Assembly: GCA_003008705.1 (NCBI GenBank) | Contig: PDUO01000003.1 | Coordinates: forward strand, 435,891 to 499,890 | Source: Pezicula radicicola | Lineage: Eukaryota; Ascomycota; Leotiomycetes; Helotiales; Dermateaceae | Direction of reading: 5' to 3' | Length of the DNA: 64,000 nucleotides | In this document: positions 45,998-56,864 of the stretch, piece by piece | Position numbering within the stretch: position 1 is the first letter of the stretch | Layout of the letters: each line of letters starts with the position of its first letter | The notes under the pieces: generated by a model | Told to the model about the DNA's origin: nothing | Seen by the model: only the letters and a program-made list of their open reading frames with translations | Databases searched by the model: none | Made by a program: the position numbers and the translations under genes

Positions 45998-48866
45998 CTA
46001 TCTGTTAAGAGCGTAATTGGCTTTGGAAGTTAAGATTGGATGGCAGGTATACAACTGTACTCAAGAAAGAGAGAAGATGGTTGTTGGAGTTGTAGAAGTG
46101 GTGTTGCTTGGAAGTATATTTGTGGGGGAAATTAGACACAAGTGCGCGCACCGCAAAGAGTGGCATTCACTAGAGATATTTTCGAGGTGGAAAAAAAAAG
46201 CTCTGGGGGTACGTTGCCTTGCGTTGGCCTAAAGCGCGAGTAACGAACACTTTACAATCTACAAGCGTCAGGTACCGACAGAGGAATAGGGTAGCATATA
46301 TCACATCGAGGACTAACCAAAGCTCACTTCAAGGTTGAGTCAGGGCGCGATTTCAACACCTTCCACTGCTTGAGATAAGTATGTGACTGGACTTACTCCA
46401 TCGCTTAATACCTGAATTAATATACTTCTTTCTCAACGCCGAAAGAGAGCAAACGCACCTTGTATCCTGACAGATAGCTATTTAGAAAAGTGCTATGGTA
46501 AGTCACTACACAATAACATCACAGGGCATAAGTGTAGGTTAAGTGTGAGCCATATCAAGTGCAAGGTGCCTAAAATTTAAGGCTTGCTTGGTATGGCTTC
46601 TTCTAGGTGATCTTGTACCGCTATAATATTTGTTGTACAACTAGCCTGCGAAGTTAATTCTATGCTCAATAGAACGCACGACCTACAACGAAAGATCAAA
46701 ATTGTAAACCGCTCCTTTACTTAGGTTTCAATATATTGGTAGACTCTAGAGATTATGGCACAGAAAGTTAGAGGTAAAGCCAAGAGATGGACTTAGTTAC
46801 ACAACCGAAGGCTTACCTACAATTAAGAGTTTTCCAGCTACTTAAATATCTCATTTAGGAGCAATAATCTATGTCACTAATATTCTCAATTGACTACCCC
46901 TTCTTCCCCTACTCTTCTTTAGATGCTTTGGTGAACAAGCAAAAGGTTCCCTCTAATGGACAGCTAATACCCAGAATTGGACCAGAAGTTTGCTAAGCAC
47001 AAAGAACTAAACAGTCATGTCCTATTCAGTATATCACCACCTTATAACTTTACCTTTTTCACTTCGGAGAAATTAGCACTTCTCTTACGCTTTTCAGCTA
47101 AAATTACTTTTAATACTTATATTTCAAACATAAAGTAACATTGGATCTATTTATTTGACTAGATATGTTACATGTGCAGCAATATAGCAATATAGATAAG
47201 TGAGAATTCATAAACCTTGCAAAGTAATAATATACAGAATGGGAGATAATGAACCCAGATTCTAAGCCATGATAATAGCAATTTTTGGCTGTGATTAAAA
47301 CATAACTAAAGTGCAGACGACCTATTCCGTTATGCAACTTGAATTCCAATCAATATTTTGTCCTGACTTGAGATATTCATGGACACAAGCAATCTAAGGG
47401 AGTGCTTATATTTCTCAATCCAATCTCGAAGTTTCGATTTGCAATTTTGACTTTTATCTGCTATCTGCTTACATGCACCATTTCTGTCTCTAATACTACG
47501 AGTGGTGGCAAGGGTCAATGTATTATTTTTAGTTATTGAGTATACCTAGTAATCCAATAGACGGGTATGTGTAGAGTCAAGCGTTAACGCTAGTAAGAAA
47601 CAGGGTGCAGTGAAAGTATATCTACACCTCCAGCGAGACAGCACTTCCGTACCAAAGGCTTTCCCAACTACAACAACTAACTTAACCCAAGCCAAGAGTC
47701 CTAAGTGTGAAAAGACGACAAATCTCGGGGACTTCTACAGAAGTCCTTTTCGTGACAGTGAAAGTACGCAGAAGGAGCACAGAATCAAGCTCGATCCGAT
47801 AATGGAGACTGGTCTGAAAGTATTGTAATGCTCGCTTGGTTGAGAAATTTGGTACTACCGGTATCATTACTCGGAAATATTAACGTTAATTGGTTAGAGA
47901 TGTGCCTTACTTAAGTCTTCCTTTCTCACATTGTTTTGAGAACAAGTCGTTGTACTATCCTGAGCTGAGGGACTGGGAAATAGTTTCCAAATAAAAGACA
48001 ACCCAAGAGGGGCTAGGCTTACCTCAGTCACTGAGAGAAACTCAATATCATGTATTACTTCCTGCGACTAGGTTTCTAATCTCTTCCCGTGTCTGTGTGG
48101 TTAGAAAAAAACTCAAGTTGGCTTTCGATCAGTACTTCGTACATCTCTTTGTCTCTCTTTAGGAGTTGAGAGTTTCCTTCCCTTATGCACTACTGCAGCT
48201 GAAAATAATGTCACTTTGACAAAATTACAAATTATGGAACAAAATTTGCGAAGGATTTCACACCTGGCTTGCGAATCAAGCAAATTTCCGGCAGTTGAAC
48301 AGGCGAAAAGGAAACAAAATCTTGGCATTGGAGTTTATTCCAATTACGAAGGTACCAATTAAGCTTGAGATTTCCTTAGTCGGCTGTCAGTAACTTTCCC
48401 AAGTAGGAGACATCGGGGACATCCATCGTATTTAGTGGAAAGGCGGTTCTGAAGAAAAGAAGCTACTAATGCGAAACGAAACGTCGTTCGAAGTATGGAA
48501 ACATAAGCGCACAGGCAAATGTTCCGAGTTAGAAGTTTGCGAGTTGTAATATATTACCCTTGCAAAAGCCCTTCATACGTCCGAGCAGAAAATCTCGCCA
48601 ACCAGATTTCATACGACTCACATAGCCACAGTAAGATGTGACGACACCGGGATGAATATTCTTATCTCGTTCTTTCATTCTGGCACAGACTTAAGGAACA
48701 AGGGCTGCTGCACCTTTCATCGAATTGTTATTACCTGACGTCGGATCTTTTTTCTCTCTCATCTGCGCTACATGTTCCAAGCAAAAATCTTTCCCCACAA
48801 TAATCGGTCTCAGTAGCTGGGTATATACTACTGTACAGTACCACTTACACTTACACTTACTCGAAA
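45998..48866. other. 2.9-kb gene-poor stretch
   Basis: No gene, RNA or clear repeat recognised. Small ORFs (46017-46232, 47610-47828 and others) are unsupported. Confidence 0.45.
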
Positions 48867-50565
48867 ATGATCATTGGGCGATCGACCGGAAATTTAATCT
48901 TTATTCGTAGTTCAATATTTATTTTGAGGGGATTTACGCCTTTATCTTTCGCTTTCATCATTATATATCTACTCGTTCCTACGCGTTTAGAAATACCGAA
49001 ATATGCCACAATACCTTTTCTAATCGAAGTTCTCTTCTACCTATTTGTTTTTCTTCCACGGAAATACTACCTACAGCTACCAGCAGTCCATCCAGCACTT
49101 CTGTACCGGCACCAACGAAAAGCTCTTTTACTGCGCGCTATCAGACTTGTAGCTGATCGGGACGTGTTCCTTCGAAAATGGTTCAACGATGCACTAATCT
49201 CGGAGATCAAGCGGGAGAATGTCAAGGAATTCTATAGATGGGCTTTCCTAAACTCTTTGCATGCTCACGAGGATACGGAGGAGGAGGTTGAGGAGGCTGT
49301 AGTGGAGATGGAGGCTCATTTCGGTAGGAATTTCCAACCTGGTTATGGGGATGCGAAATGTTTGCGCCTTTCGTTCGACCCAGTGGGTATGCAGCATCGT
49401 CCATTTCTCATGTATATGGGAATCATGTTGATCGATATTATCACACACCTTTACCTCCTAATCCAAGGATACCAGTTCTATCGCTCTTCAATCTCGCGGT
49501 CCTTAAGCACCTTCCCACCACGACCCCTGACCTTCCTCACGAAAAACAAGTCACCAGTCTCAAAGCTCACTTACTGGTACCGTCCGGGCACTTCCATTAC
49601 AAAGCGACCGATCGTATTCTTGCATGGAATCGGTGTCGGATTAGGTCCTTACTTCAAGTTACTGGCCCAATTGACGAAAGACGGAGGAGAGAATGATGAT
49701 ACGCCACAGATTATTGCTATCGAGATTCTACCTATAAGTTCGAGAATGGTATCTCATATATCACCCATGCAAGAGTTTTGTGTAGAAGTAGAAAAAATCC
49801 TAGCATTTCATGGAATTGCGGATTTCTGTCTTGCCTCACACTCGTGAGTCTATTCCAGACTTTGAAGAACTTTCCGAAATACTGATTGCTGTTAGATATG
49901 GTTCGGTTCTCACGTCTCAACTCCTCAAATACGATCCCGTGTCTACCCGAATTGCGTCTCTAGTCCTCATGGATCCAGTAACAATTTTGTTACTATTCCC
50001 TGATGTCGCTTACAACTTTGTAAGTTACCGTATTTCATACTCTTGGATCTTTTCTAATGCTTGAATAACCTAGACACGTCGCAAGCCAAATCTGGCAAAT
50101 GAACATGAGCTATACTACTACGCATCACAAGACATGGGTGTATCACACACACTAGCGCGCCATTTCTTCTGGTATCAAAACCTAGTATGGAAAGAAGACC
50201 TTCTCTACCGACCCGAAATGTTCGAAGGAGAAGGTCTCAAAAACCGAAACGTAACAGTTGTACTCTCTGGAAAGGACCTAATCGTAAATACACAGGCAGT
50301 AGCTGCATATCTCACCTGTCCCGAATTTCCAGACTGGGATAATAGCGAAGGATGTAATTGGTATCTGGGAGTGATGAATAAACCCGAGCAGACTAATGCT
50401 TGGAATTCGGCTGATGGATCGATGAGAGTGTTGTGGTTTGGAGATCTGGATCATGCTCAGATGCTGTTGAAGAAGGAACAGGCAGCGCGGGTGACGAGGG
50501 AGGTTTTGGCTAGGGCTAGTATAAAGTCTGGTGATGTTGTTAATGAGGGTGTTAATTCTTTTTAA
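48867..50565 (+). CDS. Membrane-associated alpha/beta hydrolase
   Basis: Exons 48867-49843, 49896-50019 and 50074-50565 give 530 aa. Two or three hydrophobic helices at the N-terminus (about residues 10-60) suggest membrane attachment. The alpha/beta-hydrolase core starts at IVFLHGIGVGLGPY (oxyanion HG motif). The nucleophile elbow LASHSYGS is formed across the first splice junction (nucleophile Ser about 326), a variant of GxSxG lacking the first Gly. The acid is in VVLSGKDLIVN and the His in FGDLDHAQML, both in the expected order. Substrate unknown; lipid or ester hydrolysis is the likely class. Confidence 0.87.
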
Positions 50566-50950
50566 TTGCTTTCAGAGACTGGTTCGTCTGAATCATTGTT
50601 CCCTTGTACATATTTTCTTCTTATTCGGGGCAGGAACCAAAAATTGGGAGATTGGAAGACGCCGGAATGGTTGGTTGGGTTATGGAATTCTGGGTAAAGC
50701 GGATAAACTCGCGATAGATTTCGTGAGAGGGTAACTTAAGCGACGGTGTAGAGACAGGTTCTCCCGGATTATTTAATGGGTTGCTTCTGTTCAGCCTACT
50801 TTCCTGCTGGTACATTAGCTATGTGTGACATATAGAAGCATTTAAGAATAATGATTCTCTAGGAAAAGTAGAGGAAAGAGAGTTGCTCGCTTAGCCAAGA
50901 CTAAGAGGAAAGCCACGGAAATAGAACCATAGTCATGTTTCATATTGATG
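50566..50950. other. Convergent 3' intergenic, 385 bp
   Basis: 3' flanks of two convergent genes. One CTCGCTTA octamer at 50886. No gene. Confidence 0.5.
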
Positions 50951-52240
50951 TTATGTCAAAAAGCTTAAAGCCGCCACAACCATAGCATCTACACCTGTAC
51001 TTAAAGTAGGCTGAATGACAGGCGCAAAATAAGCACTATGGTTGATCGGGACATCCTGTTCCAGAGTTCCCTTCTTCTCCGCTTCGTCCCATTTCTCCGG
51101 ATCCGTACCACCAAAATTCCAATAACAATACGGCACGCCCTTACCACCCTGCTTATTTGGTGCTTCTGTCGCCAATAATGGGAAATCTTCCGATCCACCT
51201 AGAGGTGCTGTATCAGGATCGTGAGACGAGCCGAAGTGTTTGGTAAAAGCTTCTGAGATATGGTGGGTGACTTCGGGGTCGTTGATTGTAAATGGGAAGG
51301 AGCTCGTTGATATCCATTCTGGCTCTTTTGGGGAACCAGAAGCTTCACATTCTGCTTTTATAATTCGCTTGATGGCAGTCAAGACTTTGGTTCTAGTTTC
51401 TGGTTTCCATGTCCGTACATTAATCTTGATAGTAGCAAAAGCGGCGATGATGTTCTCGGTCATGCCAGCCTGTACACTGCCCACTGTGACGACGGCTGAA
51501 TCCCTTGGATCAACTTCTCTACTTACAACGGTCTGTAGCCGTACAATTATATGTGCGGCGATGACAACTGGGTCAATAGTCCGATGAGGTTGACTAGCAT
51601 GGCCTCCACGTCCAAAGATTGTAACTCTAAAACTATCCGCCGCAGAAGCCATCGGCCCAGGCCGAGTTCCAACGGTTCCCGCAGGCTGTGGCATAACATG
51701 CTGACCAAGTACTACATCTGGAATAGGACACGCATGTTTCTTTGGATCATAAAGACCATCCGCGATCATAGCTTTAGCGCCACCAGCTCTCTCCTCATTC
51801 GGTTGAAATAAAATCACCAGAGTGCCCTTCCAGTGTTTTTGTGAAGCATGCAGAGTCGTAGCTGTTGCGAGCATAGTGGAAATATGCATATCGTGTCCAC
51901 AGGCATGCATGACGGGTTTCTCAACCTGATCTTCAACATCTACCTGACGGATCTTGCTGGCATATGGCAAACCAGTTAATTCCTCTACAGGAAGAGCATC
52001 TGTGTCTGCGCGTACAATAACGGTCTTCCCTTCCCCATTCTTCAAGATACCAATCAGGCCCGTACCACCAATATTCGTCCTCACATCGAAACCCTTTAGA
52101 TCACGCAAATGTTTGGCCGCCGTGTCTGCAGCGAGCGTCTCTTGAAGCGATAGGCCCGGATGGGCATGTAGGTTTTTATAAGTAGCTTCATAAGGAGATA
52201 AGTCGGGTTTCGATATTTTGAGGATCTCGGAGATATCCAT
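50951..52240 (-). CDS. M20-family amidohydrolase (hippurate/N-acyl-amino-acid hydrolase type)
   Basis: Single exon, 429 aa from ATG at 52240. Metal-binding and catalytic motifs of M20/M40 peptidases are in order: RADTDALP (about 77-84), MHACGHDMH (about 111-119), QPNEERAGG (Glu-Glu about 149-150) and GQHVMP (His about 181). The dimerisation domain follows (FGRGGHASQPHRTIDPVV), then GGSEDFP and a C-terminal NHSAYF. Likely a cytosolic metal-dependent hydrolase of N-acyl amino acids or amide conjugates. The frame is open upstream of 52240 to a TTG at 52375, but that segment is not family-like and probably belongs to the 5' UTR. Confidence 0.9.
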   Translation of the reverse strand: MDISEILKISKPDLSPYEATYKNLHAHPGLSLQETLAADTAAKHLRDLKGFDVRTNIGGTGLIGILKNGEGKTVIVRADTDALPVEELTGLPYASKIRQVDVEDQVEKPVMHACGHDMHISTMLATATTLHASQKHWKGTLVILFQPNEERAGGAKAMIADGLYDPKKHACPIPDVVLGQHVMPQPAGTVGTRPGPMASAADSFRVTIFGRGGHASQPHRTIDPVVIAAHIIVRLQTVVSREVDPRDSAVVTVGSVQAGMTENIIAAFATIKINVRTWKPETRTKVLTAIKRIIKAECEASGSPKEPEWISTSSFPFTINDPEVTHHISEAFTKHFGSSHDPDTAPLGGSEDFPLLATEAPNKQGGKGVPYCYWNFGGTDPEKWDEAEKKGTLEQDVPINHSAYFAPVIQPTLSTGVDAMVVAALSFLT

Positions 52241-52703
52241 GGTTCCGGGGTGAACGTACAGTACAGTACCTAAAGCTGTTCCTTCAATTAGCCGTCTATT
52301 GAATTGATTATGTAGATTAAGACTTACAGGGGGAAAAACCCTTTCAGCCTGGATCAATTGACGGGTCAAACACAAGGCCCAGAATGAATTGCTTTAATTG
52401 AGCCATGACGACAGTGGGTTGTGGTTGATTAGAAGTTCCATGAAATGTCAAAGAGTGGGGTAAGACTACAATAGTATCACGTGTAGGATTGCTACTTTGC
52501 CTTTGCCTCCCCTGAACTCCTAAGCGAGGACTTCCCCATGTCGCTTAGCGTTCTAAGATATACGCATGTCTTGTTGGGATTGCTGATGTTGGAGCCTGGA
52601 GGAAGTTATAGATATGTCTCCTGACAGTCCACCATAGAACCATTATTTCCTTCAACCCACAACATCCGCCTAGAATGCGAAGAACCGGTAGCTATAAGCA
52701 ACC
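52241..52703. promoter_or_regulatory. Divergent promoter region, 463 bp
   Basis: Between the M20 gene (minus) and the Hsp70-like gene (plus). It contains the inverted pair CTAAGCGA (52520-52527) and TCGCTTAG (52541-52548). Confidence 0.5.
52520..52548. repeat. Inverted repeat CTAAGCGA/TCGCTTAG
   Basis: Perfect 8-base arms with a 13-base spacer in a divergent promoter region. Same core as the palindrome at 15956-15972. Confidence 0.6.
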
Positions 52704-54142
52704 ATGGAAATTCCACCAAGCCAACCCCCAACTTCGCCTGAAGCTGAAGAGGCAACGGAAACAACTGCCTTGCTTGGCAACACTAACCGACACAATCATA
52801 GTGAGGTTAAACAAAGCCAAATCCTACGAATGAGTCTAAAGATGGTACTCATGTTAATTGGTATCTTACTTATATTTCCCGTTCTTTTGTTTCTCTACTT
52901 TTTATACACATATGGTTTCATCTTGATTGGATGGCCACTACCGCCGTTAAGCACTAAGGACTTCAATTCTACCTTTAGCGTTGGTTTTGATCTCACCCCG
53001 AGTTATGGGTGTGTTTCCAATTTACTCTAGAAGAAGCTGTGGCTAATATGAAAAACAGAACTGCTGCTATTGTGTATAGTAATGGGACGGTTGTCGATAT
53101 TGCAAAGATTGATGCACCTACGGAATATGTAGCCATGATGCAACGACTATGTCTAAGTTCATCAACACACCTAGCGCAAGTACCCAGATGAATTCATTAT
53201 CCTATCAGAACCACTCTAAACAATGGATTTAAACCCCGATTTGATTCATTGAACTATTGCTAACCAGACCAAAGTGCTCCCTACTCTGGAGAGATTTTTG
53301 AAGATTACACAGACCTACCCCGTAAAGCCAATCGACAACGGTGGAAAGCCCTTGGCTTCGCAGCGTCAAAAGACGTCAGTATAATCAGTAAATTAGTCAC
53401 CACTCTACGCAAAGAAACAGAACGTCATCTCGGTACAACCATGCATTCTGCCGTTGTTGTATATCCAGATTTGATAGCACTCTATCGAGAAGATATAGAC
53501 GACGCACTGGAACATTCACAACTTCGGACCCTTAGTCTGGAAGAACGATTTTCTCTCGTTTCTAGTAGGTGTCAATATAACGGTACGAACTTGTGTTATC
53601 AGCCACATCACTTAGCTGCCGCTTATGCAGGAAATGGACTTGGACTTTGTAGAGATTTCCTGAATGAGACGGCATGTACGGCTGAACTTCAAGCATTACC
53701 TTCGCATGATACAATGGAACTTTTATATACGAGAGCTTCATTCCGTGGTTCTCTGGAAGCTGATATGCATTCAGCATATCGACCGCCTCACTATGCACAT
53801 GATTGGCCTCGGAGCAAGTTCATAGATTGGGACGGTGGTTTGGATTCGTTGTCTGATTCTTCTGATCCTGAAAAATACTGGGATCTTGTGCGTCAGCATA
53901 TTATCGACTTGACATGGCCTTTTAGTTGGGCTCCTGAGAGGTCTGTTTCAACTGTGCTTCTACTTGGAGAGAGTGCTGGGGATGAAAAGTTTATTCATGT
54001 TTTGAATGACACATTTCTTCAACAATTGGGTCACTTACCCACGATATACAGCTCTGATCCAGTATACATGGCTGCGAGAGGAGCGGCGGAATTTGCGATG
54101 CAGTTACAGGGTATCATTACAGATCGTGAGAGTCGAAATTAG
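52704..54142 (+). CDS. Membrane-anchored Hsp70/actin-like ATPase-fold protein
   Basis: Exons 52704-53008, 53059-53150 and 53268-54142 give 423 aa. The N-terminal tail is acidic and cytosolic. One membrane helix follows (about residues 46-69, MVLMLIGILLIFPVLLFLYF). The lumenal region then starts like the phosphate-1 loop of Hsp70 (FSVGFDLTPSYGTAAIVYSN, then GTVVDIAKI). Later come SAVVVYPDLIALYREDI, AAAYAGNGLGLC (phosphate-2-like region), VLLLGESAGDEKFI and VYMAARGAAEFA, the order seen in Hsp70 nucleotide-binding domains. The substrate-binding domain is absent. The usual DLGTT loop is changed to DLTPS, so ATPase activity is doubtful. The second intron's donor (GTCTAAG) is weak; a donor seven bases downstream also keeps the frame. 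Confidence 0.78.
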
Positions 54143-54268
54143 CGAGAGAATGAATCTTTTCTAAGAATACAAGTCTATGAAATATAAGTCTATGAAATAC
54201 AAGACATCAGATGCGAATTTCTGACTAGTAGCTGGCTACTACTGGGGTTTAAAGGTCCTGTAATCCCT
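54143..54268. other. Short convergent intergenic
   Basis: 126 bp shared by the 3' ends of the Hsp70-like and DUF2235 genes; transcripts probably overlap. Confidence 0.5.
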
Positions 54269-56121
54269 CTAGTACTGTTGAACACGCTCCGACAAGGAAA
54301 AAGTTTCCACCGACTGGATCTGATTAGGCTCCTCGTTATCAGAGACACTATAGCCACCCTTCTTAGACTTCTTGACCGGTACTTCAAAAGGAGAGAAATG
54401 GCAATCCTTGATGCATTTGAATACCTTCTCGGCTATAATCAAAGAATTAGCGGAGATCATCGAATGCTCTTTTTTCTTTGGCTCTATAGAGAATGAGCAG
54501 GCGAAATAAGGGAACTTACCATATTGAGGACTGGCATCGCGGATATTATTCTTACAACGCAACTCAACCGCACCAACAGGAGCCTCCTTCATCGTATAAA
54601 CCTGACCACGAACCCTCTTAACCCACAATTTCTTTCCCTTCCCTTCTTTCTCTTTAACAGGAGGTGTCCATCCCTTCAAACTCCTACAAGGCCAATACGC
54701 CTGGCGAGATCCCTTCACCCTAAGCAACTGTCTATCTTTGACGGAAGCGTGGATAAACTCATTGGTATAAAATCCTTCTCTATTATACATACCAGGGGTT
54801 CTGAGTCCCAAGAACCTTTGAAAACCGAGACGTTGAGCAATTCCTTGCAGCAGGTCCACGAAGAAGAAAACGACAGAGAGCAAGATTCGAACGAGTATGT
54901 TTTGTCCTTCCCACCAATCTCCACCCTTACCAGCAGCTGTTGGCCACGGCATATCCTCACGTGCAATAGGATTAGTATTGTCCTTCTCAAGTAGATATTC
55001 CGGGTCGAAATCAAGCAAACTGTATTTAGTCAACTCAGATACCATCCATCCGAGAGAGATGTTGGATAGCCGAGGATCCTTCATGCCTCCACCAACATCT
55101 TGGTGTCCGCCGCTGAACCAGCATTGCTTCAATACTGCCTGATGGTGTTTGGTGGATCCGGCGGCAGTGTTCTTGGGTTGGTACCAGAGTGTTGGTTTGA
55201 AGGCAAAACGGTTCTCGTCAAGAGAGAGGGCGTGGAAAGCATAGTTTACACCTGTTGGAAGTTCTATGTTTTTAAGTTCATACTGTTCGCCAAAGAAGCT
55301 GTTAAGCCATGGGAATCTGCTGGTGACGGGGCGATGGAATCTATGGGCTATTAGATGGACGTTCTTTTATACAAGAATTTGTAAATATGTACTTACCCGA
55401 CTGTATCGAAAACTCCTATGGCTTCAATGGTCCCCATTGGTGGTCTATGGACGCCATATTTAGCTCGGGCAGCACTGAACCTTGCTCTCTCTTCCTCGGG
55501 TGAGAGATTCTTGGGCATCTTGTAGTAGTCTTCGTAGACGATTGGGAAGTTGTCCATTCCTACACGCTCATTGTTAGCACTCACATACAAGTCTCAAATA
55601 CCAAAAGGTGAACAACTTGCCTCTTTTATCCAACAATCCCATCTTAGTAATCAACCCAGCAATAGCCTTTGCAGTATAAGCACCCCTCGAGAAACCAAAA
55701 ATATAAATCTTATCCCCATCGACATAGTTGTTAGCAATGAAAGCATAAGCACTTCGAATCTTCTCAGAAAGTCCAACTCCAATGGTACCTCCAATGAGAC
55801 TATCAAAAGTTCCAGTGCCAACTCCCGATTGATAATGGACAATTTGATCAATTTGTCTCTTGACTCGATTTCCATTCTCATCTTCTTCGATCAACCAGGT
55901 GGATGGCTTGATAGCCCGAGTAAGACGAATGATGTTGCTTGGAGGTGTTCGTTTCTCGGGCGAACTCTCCGCGTTTTGCCATGTTCCTTTTCAGTCAGTC
56001 ACTTAGTATGATCTCAACACATGTCGATCACTTAGAATTACTTACCATCACAGAGAATAATGAGACGTTTGCCATTGCGTTTTCCATCGCCTAGATCGGG
56101 ATTCTGTGTCGGGGACGGCAT
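54269..56121 (-). CDS. DUF2235 alpha/beta hydrolase (T6SS phospholipase-like fold)
   Basis: Exons 56046-56121, 55621-55986, 55397-55559, 54520-55340 and 54269-54432 give 529 aa. The DUF2235 domain is clear: RLIILCDGTWQN at the start, YQSGVGTG, IRSAYAFIANNYVDGD and the nucleophile elbow YIFGFSRGAYT (Ser about 125). AIGVFDTVG (catalytic Asp region) and FHALSLDENRFAFKPTLW follow, then the His-containing WFSGGHQDVGGG. These residues match the hydrolase triad of the family, which includes bacterial Tle1 effectors; fungal members are of unknown substrate. The second intron uses a GC donor (AGAG^GCAAGT). The last intron (GTAAGT...TTATAG) has an open reading frame, so its retention would give a longer protein. 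Intron choice rests on restoring RGMDNFP and DTVGFHRP. Confidence 0.88.
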
Positions 56122-56864
56122 ACTCGATATTTAGTCAGTTGTGAAGTATGAAGTTTGGGGGCTCCTGGGAAGATTCGTGGAAAGGGAGAAGACCTTATAA
56201 GATTGATTTGTTACCAGTCGGTACTAGGTGACACTAGATCAATATTGCCCATTCCTGCTCCGTGATAGAAGGTTTAGTACAAACGCTGTTGAGGGATCGA
56301 CCATTGCAGTCTTGAAAATAAAGCTTGTTATAACCATTATTAAACGACCCCAACTCCGAAGCTCTCGTTTCAATCTTTCTAGTATAACTTCATACGCATA
56401 CAAAATAATAAACAGTCTCAAGCCCGGAAAAGAAAACAGAATTATTCATATAAATAAAGGCGGACTTCAGCCACAATCAAATCTTTCTCAACCTTACATG
56501 TTACAACACTCATATCCCCGTACTAAGGTTCTATGCTACGTGCTACAGTAAGCTTTCCGAACGATGAGAAGATAAAGTATAATTCTGTTTCGGCTAACCG
56601 GTCCGATTCTTGACTGGGAAAATAAGAGTGATTGTGGTATGTAATGACATCGGTCATTAAACCATAAGATTGTTTTAAGGAATTTAAAATAACTACTACC
56701 GTGATGATAGAACCATGAGAACGACGAGCACAAGCACAGATGTGAAAAGAAGCTTCTTACCTACAGTATCCATAATATCTTGGGTATGTCTTGGACTCGC
56801 CAGTAGCTTCTTTCCTTCAAAATTTTAAGAATCTGGTGCCATCTTGATCATAATCGGGTATCAA
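56122..56864. other. Intergenic, 743 bp
   Basis: Promoter region of the DUF2235 gene and 3' flank... upstream flank of no other start: the next gene ends at 56865. A minus-strand micro-ORF of 25 codons (56696-56773) encodes a basic start, a hydrophobic stretch (LLFTSVLVLVVLMVL) and Arg. It is too short to call a gene. Confidence 0.45.
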
